From the IMG/VR virus record IMGVR_UViG_3300028607_001326, positions 1 through 50,429 of that record: a stretch of DNA of 50,429 nt. One strand, 5' to 3'. Below are positions 45,089 through 50,429 of this stretch, piece after piece. The stretch is from a virus. The translations under genes were made by a program, and so were the position numbers. The notes under the pieces were generated by a model. It was given only the letters and a program-made list of their open reading frames with translations, made no database searches and was not told where the DNA came from. Every line of letters begins with the position of its first letter. The first letter of the stretch is position 1.

Positions 45089-45364
45089 ATGACTAAGGAA
45101 TTAAACGAAAACACTGGTTTCAAAATAAGTATAAAAACTTTAATCGCAATTGGAGCCGTTATGGTAACTATTATTAGTATGTGGTTCGTGTTACAGGCTG
45201 ATATTGCCGAAGCAAAGAGTTTACCAAGACCAGATGTAACTAGAATGGAGTTTGATATGAAAGACGAGTTGATTCGTCAAACTATAATGAACACACAAGA
45301 TGATGTAACAGAAATTAAAGAGAATATTAAACGAATTGAATTTAAAATAGATCAATTAAGATAA
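45089..45364 (+). CDS. Membrane-anchored coiled-coil protein
   Basis: A 91-residue protein with one strong membrane helix (about 17-36, TLIAIGAVMVTIISMWFVL) and a Glu/Lys/Ile heptad tail (about 54-91). The short cytoplasmic N terminus and long soluble tail suit an inner-membrane spanin or a lysis regulator, but no partner outer-membrane lipoprotein is recognised. It starts the block that contains the endolysin. It could also be a holin-like protein. Confidence 0.5.
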   Translation: MTKELNENTGFKISIKTLIAIGAVMVTIISMWFVLQADIAEAKSLPRPDVTRMEFDMKDELIRQTIMNTQDDVTEIKENIKRIEFKIDQLR

Positions 45365-45366
45365 CT

Positions 45367-45561
45367 ATGTGTATAAAAACAGTTGAAGCTTTACATTTGG
45401 TAAAGAAACTTATAGATGAAGATGTCTACGAATGTTGCGAAGCAGATATGGATAAAGAAGATGTAACTGATAAGTTAGAGAAAATAAAAAAGTATATTGA
45501 AAAAATTGATAAAAAAGAAAATCCTGTGGACATGAAAGATCCGTTTAATGGGTACTATTAA
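45367..45561 (+). CDS. Small acidic hypothetical protein
   Basis: A 64-residue Asp/Glu/Lys-rich helical protein with a CC pair (ECCEAD, about 22-27). It starts 2 bases after the previous stop and ends 2 bases before the next start, so it is part of a tightly packed unit. No family is recognised. Confidence 0.5.
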   Translation: MCIKTVEALHLVKKLIDEDVYECCEADMDKEDVTDKLEKIKKYIEKIDKKENPVDMKDPFNGYY

Positions 45562-45563
45562 TT

Positions 45564-45941
45564 ATGAAAGAAACTTGGAAAATATTTGGAACTTATTTAT
45601 TAATATTATTCTTTATATTAGTATGTAATAACGCTTTTGGACAATTTAAATTCTGTGAACAAGAAATTTGTGTTGTAGAGTTTAATGCTGATTGGAATAA
45701 AGATAATAGTGTTAGATGGTTAGATTCGTTGGAAGATTGTGGGATAACAAGAGTCAGTATAGATGAGAATAAAATAACACAACAACAAAAAGAAGATTTT
45801 GGTATAGTAGTTGTACCTACAATAATAGTTTTTAATGGTAAGGAAGTGAAAAGATTCCAAGCTTGTTTAAGATTTAAAATGGGGGCAACAAGAGAAGAAG
45901 TTCAAGCAACTATAGATGAAATTATAATGAATAAATTTTAA
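45564..45941 (+). CDS. Exported thioredoxin-fold protein lacking CXXC
   Basis: A 125-residue protein with an N-terminal signal peptide (about 1-26, hydrophobic YLLILFFILVCNNAFG, probable cleavage before Q27). The remainder follows thioredoxin: VVEFNADWNKDN (38-48), where the usual WCxxC is W44 followed by NKDN, and VVPTIIVFNG (83-92), with the cis-Pro at P85. The two active-site cysteines are absent, though C31, C36, C59 and C101 remain. It is probably a periplasmic binding or folding factor rather than a redox enzyme. A lipobox is not convincing. Confidence 0.7.
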   Translation: MKETWKIFGTYLLILFFILVCNNAFGQFKFCEQEICVVEFNADWNKDNSVRWLDSLEDCGITRVSIDENKITQQQKEDFGIVVVPTIIVFNGKEVKRFQACLRFKMGATREEVQATIDEIIMNKF

Positions 45942-45990
45942 ACAATATAAAAACAAAAACAATTAATTAATAATAAAAAAGTAAAAAATT

Positions 45991-46410
45991 ATGGCAACAA
46001 CAACAGCAACAATAACGCTAGCTAGTGCAGATTTGCTTAGCGACAACTTATCGTTGTCAGCTACTACAACTCTTTATGACGCGGGCACAACTACTGGTTT
46101 AACTCAGTACGACTCAGGTAGAGTAGACATACCTGGAGATACCAATATCTATGTATTACTAGATTCTACCGCAGCGGGAGTTAGTAAGGCGAGTAGAGTA
46201 TACATAGCAAATAAAAATACTGATGAAGCTCATTACGTTATAATATCAATAGACGAGACAGTATTAGGTAGATTATACGCAGGGGACTGGATGTTTATTC
46301 CTTGGAGCCAAGCAGACGCGGCCGCAAATATTGAAGTTAAAGCACCTAATGAAGTCAACACATTAGAATACGCTATTTTCCACGAAGGCAGAACATTTAC
46401 AGGAGCATAA
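45991..46410 (+). CDS. Virion-type protein, copy 1 of a tandem pair
   Basis: A 139-residue Ala/Thr/Ser-rich beta protein starting ATTTATITL. The next gene encodes a paralogue that shares this opening, the SLSxTxTL block, a central KVYIKN/RVYIAN strand, an LYGGDWMF / LYAGDWMF strand and a TLEYxxxxE end. The strong A-rich leader AAAAAATTATGG suggests high expression. Probable decoration or fibre-associated proteins; no named family. Confidence 0.6.
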   Translation: MATTTATITLASADLLSDNLSLSATTTLYDAGTTTGLTQYDSGRVDIPGDTNIYVLLDSTAAGVSKASRVYIANKNTDEAHYVIISIDETVLGRLYAGDWMFIPWSQADAAANIEVKAPNEVNTLEYAIFHEGRTFTGA

Positions 46411-46435
46411 TAATAACATAAAAAAATAAATAAAT

Positions 46436-46888
46436 ATGGCAACAACAACAGCAACGATAACATTAACTAGTACTGATATATCAGACAACACTATTTCGCT
46501 ATCGAACACAGCTACATTAACAAAAGCTGATAGTACAACAGGATTAGATCAAACAAGTGGTTTATCAAGAAGAACTTTAACGTCTGTGTCCACGGTAAAA
46601 CTTATAGATCTTGATCATTATCAAGGCCAAACTCTTACAGAAAACAAAGCAGCGAAGGTGTACATTAAAAACACTGGAACTTCAACTGCTCAACACGTAA
46701 AGATTGGTATACGGCAAGGAGATGGTAGTGCATTAGAGGAAATAGGTTGGCTATACGGTGGAGATTGGATGTTTTTTCCTTACTCAGCAGTATGGACAAG
46801 TGCAGCTCACGCGAACAACCAAGATATTGACGTAACTCCTAGTAATACTGATTCTGTTACTTTGGAATATATGGTAATCTACGAATAG
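46436..46888 (+). CDS. Virion-type protein, copy 2 of a tandem pair
   Basis: A 150-residue paralogue of the previous product: shared opening ATTTATITL, a TATLTKADSTTGLDQTSGL block, AKVYIKNTGTSTAQHVKIGI, WLYGGDWMFFPYS and a TLEYMVIYE end. DNA of the first 30 bases is almost identical between the copies, whereas the middle has diverged. The pair therefore arose by duplication and has separated in sequence, perhaps for different contacts on the particle. Confidence 0.6.
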   Translation: MATTTATITLTSTDISDNTISLSNTATLTKADSTTGLDQTSGLSRRTLTSVSTVKLIDLDHYQGQTLTENKAAKVYIKNTGTSTAQHVKIGIRQGDGSALEEIGWLYGGDWMFFPYSAVWTSAAHANNQDIDVTPSNTDSVTLEYMVIYE

Positions 46889-46891
46889 TAA

Positions 46892-47197
46892 ATGTCTTTT
46901 AAACACCACAATATAACTGGTGAATTTACAAATGAATTATTAGCGCCTGGAGTTAAAGTTAGAGTTAGCTCTATATCCTTAGCTAATGTTGAGGGTACAA
47001 ACGCTTGTTCTGTTAATTTGTGGATTGAAAAAAAATTAACTGGTTCTTTTTATTTTATGAAAGAAGTTTTGCTTCCCGCTAACACGTCATTGATTTATGA
47101 TTTTTCTTTTGATAATAGCGATAGCGAATTCGGTTTATACATAAAACTAACTAAATCAGCTTCTGAAACACCGGCAGTAGATGTGATAATAAGTTAA
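46892..47197 (+). CDS. Small beta-rich virion-type protein
   Basis: A 101-residue protein of alternating hydrophobic strands (VRVSSISLANVEGTNACSVN, then LWIEKKLTGSFYFMKEVLLP, then FGLYIKLTKSASETP). It follows the paralogue pair by 3 bases. Size and composition are those of a small beta-sandwich structural protein, possibly a partner of the pair. No family is assigned. Confidence 0.5.
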   Translation: MSFKHHNITGEFTNELLAPGVKVRVSSISLANVEGTNACSVNLWIEKKLTGSFYFMKEVLLPANTSLIYDFSFDNSDSEFGLYIKLTKSASETPAVDVIIS

Positions 47198-47208
47198 AAT
47201 TAATTAAT

Positions 47209-47664
47209 ATGATAAGTAAGCATGTATCAGATAAAGAGGGCGTGTATAGCATAACCGCAATACGTAGAGAAATTGATAATATTCCTGACGACGAGCAATT
47301 AAGTAACATGAAGTTAATAGCTAAAAAAATATTCGAGCCTTTAAGAGAATTTGTTGGAGGTCCTATTAAAATTAATAGTTTTTTTAGATGTAAAAAATTA
47401 AATACAGCTATTGGAGGTTCAAGAACTTCACAACATTGTCAAGGCCAAGCTATGGATATAGACGATACATTTAAAGTTGTTGCCAACTCAGATATGTATG
47501 AATATATTAAAAATAACTTAGACTTTGATCAATTGATTTGGGAGTTTGGAGATGATGATAACCCTAATTGGTTGCATGTTAGCTATGTGTCACCTGAAAA
47601 GAATAGAAATAGATGTTTAAAAGCTTACAAAGAACAAGGTAAAAGTAAGTATATGATTATATAA
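47209..47664 (+). CDS. Endolysin, peptidase M15 family
   Basis: A 151-residue protein of the M15 (VanY/DD-carboxypeptidase-like, Peptidase_M15_3) family. INSFFRCKKLNTAIGGS leads to SRTSQHCQGQAMDID, with H76 and D83 as zinc ligands, and WEFGDDDNPNWLHVSY, with H123 as the third ligand and an acidic general base near E112. It should cut the peptide part of peptidoglycan at lysis. There is no signal sequence, so it depends on a holin (candidate at 7999). The stop overlaps the next start by one base. Confidence 0.88.
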   Translation: MISKHVSDKEGVYSITAIRREIDNIPDDEQLSNMKLIAKKIFEPLREFVGGPIKINSFFRCKKLNTAIGGSRTSQHCQGQAMDIDDTFKVVANSDMYEYIKNNLDFDQLIWEFGDDDNPNWLHVSYVSPEKNRNRCLKAYKEQGKSKYMII

Positions 47665-49559
47665 TGAAATGGATAGGGCAACATATATGGGATTTTTATT
47701 CTCGATTTAGAAATGATGTATATTTAGAGGATATAGATACTGGTACTATAGCTAGTGGAGGTAATCTAGGATTAGATTCAGACAATAAAATTGTTAAAGC
47801 AACTGTTAGCAGTGGAAGCGGAGATCTTACAGCGATTGTAGCTGGAACAGGTTTAAGTGGTAGTAGTTTATCTGGGCCAATCCCAACTTTAGTTGTAGAT
47901 TTTTCTGAATTTGGAATTACAACACCCGCCGATGGAGACTGGCTTGTAACTTTAGATTCTGATGGAGCTACCGAACAAAGAACAACATTAGCTTCTTTAG
48001 CAACTTTATTTGCTGGTACAGGATTAGACGCTAGTAGCTCTGTACTTAGCGTAGATGTCTCTGATTTTATGGCAAATGGGAGTAACAATAGAGTGTTAAC
48101 CGCAACTGGTACGGATGCAATGAATGCTGAGAGTAATCTTACGTTTAATGGTACTACTTTAGCTTGTGTGGGAAATGCAACTATAACGCCAGGGGTAGGA
48201 GCAGGAGCGACTGCCTTGACAATAACTAATGCCGCTGAAGAAGGTGATCAAATAGCATTAGATATAGTTGCTAGTAACACAACTGCTGACGTGATAAATA
48301 TAACAGCAGACGCTGTTACAACAGGTAATGTAATAGATATATCGTGTGATGCTTTAACTACGGGTAGTGGTTTGTTTATAGATGATAATTCAGCGGTTAG
48401 TGGTATTGGTGGAATAAGAAGCATAGCAAAATTTAGACAGAATAATACCGCGGCTACAGCGGCAACTGCTTTAGAAGTAATATCTAACGGCGCGGCTACA
48501 GGTGTTTTAATTGATAAAAATGCTAGTGGAACTACAGGCCAAAACGCAAGTGCTTTGTGGGTTGATTTTGATAGAACAGTTGCGGGTAGTGGAACGGCTG
48601 CACATAATGATATAGGTATTAATTTAGATGTCACTTCAGCGAGTTTAGGTACGTCTACTTTAAAAGGTATGGAAATAGATGTAGTTGGAGCTACATCTGG
48701 TGATAGTACAGCTATTGGAATAGATATAACTATGAGCGGAGCTGATGATCATTTCGGTATAAAAATTAAGGGCCCAGATACTGGGATGGCAATAATAAAT
48801 AACGCAACTAGTAGCGCAACAGAAGGTGGAAAAATAAGATTAATATCTAGTGATGGAGCCGCAATGGGGGATGATCATAGATTAGGTGTGATAGAATTCG
48901 AGGCAGGTGATGGGAGTGTTGGTGTTACCGGTGCAAGTATTGAAGCATTTGCTGATGCCGCTTGGTCTACATCTGAGAACGGAGGTAGATTGGTGTTTAG
49001 TACAACAGATGGTGACGATACACAATCTGTGGTGTTAACTCTTGATAGTGATAAACTAGCAACTTTTGCGGGAGCTGTTACGGTGACTGGAGCGCTTACA
49101 ATGCCAGATGACACCGTTACATTCGCTAAAGCGGTTGGTGTTACTCCCAATATTTATGGTAATGTAATAAAGTTAATACCATCAGATTTTATGGCTAACG
49201 ACGATGGTGGTAACCAAAAGTTTGGCGTGGGTTATCTTGAACACCCAGGGGCAACCACTTATGGTATGAGAGTCGCGAATAACGCTACAGAGCTATTTGC
49301 TTTTGTTTCAATACCAGAAGGTATGAAAGCTACTCACGTTGATATTTATGATAAAAATGATTTGGCTATTGAAGTTTTTGAAGTCCAAATAAACGCAACA
49401 ACAATGGTTTCAAAAGGATCAGGAAAAGCAAACACTCAACTAACATTAAGCGATGAGGTTAGCGCAACGGCTACAAATTTCTTAGCAATACAGGTAACAA
49501 CAATTTCAGCAACTAATGATTTAGTTTGGGGTGGTCAAGTAACAATAGCACCTCAATAA
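47664..49559 (+). CDS. Tail fibre protein
   Basis: A 631-residue protein with a short conserved-looking N terminus (MKWIGQHIWDFYSRF, then NDVYLEDIDTGTIASGGN), probably the virion-docking part. It continues as a long Ala/Gly/Thr/Asp-rich repetitive shaft with TADVINITADAVTTGNVIDI-type repeats and ends in a compact C-terminal domain (about 500-631, GVGYLEHPG, then SIPEGMKATHVDIY). This is the layout of a trimeric fibre. It is the last + strand gene before the terminator. Confidence 0.75.
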   Translation: MKWIGQHIWDFYSRFRNDVYLEDIDTGTIASGGNLGLDSDNKIVKATVSSGSGDLTAIVAGTGLSGSSLSGPIPTLVVDFSEFGITTPADGDWLVTLDSDGATEQRTTLASLATLFAGTGLDASSSVLSVDVSDFMANGSNNRVLTATGTDAMNAESNLTFNGTTLACVGNATITPGVGAGATALTITNAAEEGDQIALDIVASNTTADVINITADAVTTGNVIDISCDALTTGSGLFIDDNSAVSGIGGIRSIAKFRQNNTAATAATALEVISNGAATGVLIDKNASGTTGQNASALWVDFDRTVAGSGTAAHNDIGINLDVTSASLGTSTLKGMEIDVVGATSGDSTAIGIDITMSGADDHFGIKIKGPDTGMAIINNATSSATEGGKIRLISSDGAAMGDDHRLGVIEFEAGDGSVGVTGASIEAFADAAWSTSENGGRLVFSTTDGDDTQSVVLTLDSDKLATFAGAVTVTGALTMPDDTVTFAKAVGVTPNIYGNVIKLIPSDFMANDDGGNQKFGVGYLEHPGATTYGMRVANNATELFAFVSIPEGMKATHVDIYDKNDLAIEVFEVQINATTMVSKGSGKANTQLTLSDEVSATATNFLAIQVTTISATNDLVWGGQVTIAPQ

Positions 49560-49572
49560 AAATAAAACAAAT

Positions 49573-49613
49573 GAAAAAAAGGGATGATCTTTCGATCGTC
49601 CCTTTTCTTTTTT
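49573..49613. terminator. Bidirectional terminator between convergent genes
   Basis: GGGATGATC (49581-49589), loop TTTC, GATCGTCCC (49594-49602) form a 9-bp stem with one T-G pair. Seven or more A precede it and a T-rich run (TTTTCTTTTTT) follows, so it can stop transcription from both directions. It lies exactly between the + strand fibre gene and the minus-strand histone-like gene. Confidence 0.92.
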
Positions 49614-49628
49614 GTAGCTATTAACTAC

Positions 49629-49820
49629 TTATGCTGTAACAGAGTTCTTTTGTTCTTGAACTTCAATTCTAACGTGTTGCGCTAGACCTTTAATGTTCTG
49701 CATTGCTTTTCTAACTCGCGTTCCCGCAGAGTTATTACCCGATTCAAATTTCATAGCGTCAGCAGCTGCACCTCGCAGTTGATCTTCCATGTTTTGTAGG
49801 GTTTCCGTAATTTCATTCAT
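49629..49820 (-). CDS. Histone H1/Hc1-like DNA-binding protein
   Basis: A 63-residue protein, the first on the minus strand. NNSAGTRVRKAM (29-40), NIKGLAQHV (42-50) and RIEVQEQKNS match the short histone H1-like (Hc1-type, PF07432) proteins widespread in Flavobacteriia, to my recollection: an AGTR-x-RKA-x-Q-x-LK core with a basic helix. It could compact phage DNA or act on the host nucleoid. It is shorter in the basic tail than chlamydial Hc1. It is one of the best clues to the host phylum. Confidence 0.75.
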   Translation of the reverse strand: MNEITETLQNMEDQLRGAAADAMKFESGNNSAGTRVRKAMQNIKGLAQHVRIEVQEQKNSVTA

Positions 49821-49849
49821 AATTTAATTTAATTTAAAGTATTAGTAAT

Positions 49850-50074
49850 TTATTTTTTCTCTAATAAGCTATATAAAATAACAATTGCTATCAAACCAAC
49901 GACACCACTGTTACCTAATAAGTTTATAAGATCTACTACGTTACCAATTACAGATATTCCTAGTACAGGAGCTCCGAATAAAATTTCAGCCAATATTCCA
50001 AAGGACAATAGCCCCATAAATAGTGTTGTCATTTTACCAATAAATCCAGTTACTATGTTAAATACATTTTCCAT
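49850..50074 (-). CDS. Small two-helix membrane protein
   Basis: A 74-residue hydrophobic protein with two predicted membrane helices (about 15-34 and 56-71) joined by a Gly/Val/Asn-rich loop, and a basic KK end. No holin family is clear from the sequence. It lies between the histone-like and outer-membrane-barrel genes. It could be a holin/antiholin or a superinfection factor. Confidence 0.55.
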   Translation of the reverse strand: MENVFNIVTGFIGKMTTLFMGLLSFGILAEILFGAPVLGISVIGNVVDLINLLGNSGVVGLIAIVILYSLLEKK

Positions 50075-50097
50075 TTCTTATAATTTTTAGTTAATAA

Positions 50098-50429
50098 TTA
50101 GAATCGGTAAGATAAACCGATGTTAAAATCTCCCTCTCTTTCTCCGTTCTCGTCCTCTTTCAAACCTATAGTATAATTAGGTTCTACATAAAGACTTTTC
50201 CACATATTAAATGCATATCCTACACCAACCGTTAGGTTATCTAGCATTTCTTTTGTTGGGGCTTGAACTGTAGCGTAAATACCTTTATCTGTGTAATAAC
50301 GTCCAAATAAATCGTATTCATCCCCACTTTTTACAACACCTACAACACAAGAGTTGTTTACTTGATATCCAATACCAAGGTTGTCGGTGAAGTTGTTCAT
50401 TCCCCATTCAGTGCTATCTGCGGGTTGAC
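50098..50429 (-). CDS. Partial outer-membrane beta-barrel protein
   Basis: The frame is open on the minus strand to the right edge; in-frame codons before the internal ATG at 50400 (QPADSTEWG) are sense, so the gene continues outside. The C-terminal 100+ residues alternate hydrophobic and polar residues in barrel-type strands (LGIGYQV, YDLFGRYYT, IYATVQAP, LTVGVGYAFNM, SLYVEPNYTIGL, FNIGLSYRF) and end in Phe, the outer-membrane insertion signal recognised by BamA. It is probably an OmpA/OMP-type protein placed in the host outer membrane. Confidence 0.7.
   Translation of the reverse strand, partial: QPADSTEWGMNNFTDNLGIGYQVNNSCVVGVVKSGDEYDLFGRYYTDKGIYATVQAPTKEMLDNLTVGVGYAFNMWKSLYVEPNYTIGLKEDENGEREGDFNIGLSYRF

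Noticed and set aside
8392-50429. Template repeat and reverse transcriptase for the candidate DGR
   Set aside because: I looked for a second copy of the 3' end of the DUF1566 gene and for an RT-type YxDD frame. I found neither in the window, so no complete DGR is claimed.
1-50429. tRNA genes, CRISPR arrays, integrase or insertion sequences
   Set aside because: No cloverleaf-like sequence, regular spacer-repeat series, recombinase or transposase frame was recognised by reading. Gaps between genes are almost all shorter than 80 bases.

Overview
The window is a piece of a double-stranded DNA tailed-phage genome, AT-rich and densely packed, with almost every gene on the + strand. The likely host is a marine member of the Bacteroidota, probably a flavobacterium. 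This is an inference from four things: start codons are preceded by A/T-rich leaders (often AAATTATGG) without Shine-Dalgarno sequences; the large Cys-rich protein at 27813-31274 carries a GC-D-x-x-A-x-NY...DDGSC repeat typical of secreted Bacteroidota proteins; there is a short histone-H1/Hc1-like protein of the type found in that phylum; and the head and neck proteins resemble those of Bacteroidota podoviruses, including crAss-like phages. No tail-tube, sheath or tape-measure genes are seen, while portal, ring/adaptor, nozzle and giant internal proteins are, so a short-tailed (podovirus) particle is likely. Both ends are cut: the first CDS lacks its start and the last (minus strand) runs off the right edge.

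Region 1 (1-4043) is a run of small, mostly basic, unrelated proteins. Many carry the same short N-terminal peptide, [ST]-P-F-K followed by a basic or Gly stretch and a second S-P-x-K. The last of them joins this peptide to a protein-kinase-like domain. Region 2 (4070-5909) is a phage GroEL with an overlapping GroES-like gene. Region 3 (5986-11543) holds small virion-like proteins, a TTG-started winged-helix candidate, a HExxH protein, a three-helix-type holin, a DUF1566/C-type-lectin-like protein that looks like a diversity-generating-retroelement target, a LamG-like protein, and a second protein with two GroES-like halves.

Region 4 (11497-20146) is the packaging and head module: possible small terminase, large terminase, portal, scaffold-like protein, major capsid protein with a strong terminator, and a capsid-associated protein. 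A large GC-rich hairpin separates it from region 5 (20205-33167), the neck and tail: a small Cys protein, two ring/adaptor proteins, a 1784-aa nozzle-like protein, the Cys-rich repeat/FN3 adhesin, and further tail proteins. Region 6 (33218-45079) encodes probable internal (ejected) proteins: a Gln-rich coiled coil, a 492-aa protein, and a 3128-aa giant that contains a HEVIH motif and a P-loop kinase nested in a HAD phosphatase.

Region 7 (45089-49559) has a membrane/coiled-coil protein, an exported thioredoxin-fold protein without its CXXC, a tandem pair of duplicated virion-like proteins, an M15 endolysin and a tail fibre. A bidirectional terminator at about 49.59 kb closes the + strand block. 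Beyond it, minus-strand genes encode the histone-like protein, a two-helix membrane protein and an outer-membrane beta-barrel. No tRNA, CRISPR array, integrase, transposase, replication gene or reverse transcriptase was recognised in the window.
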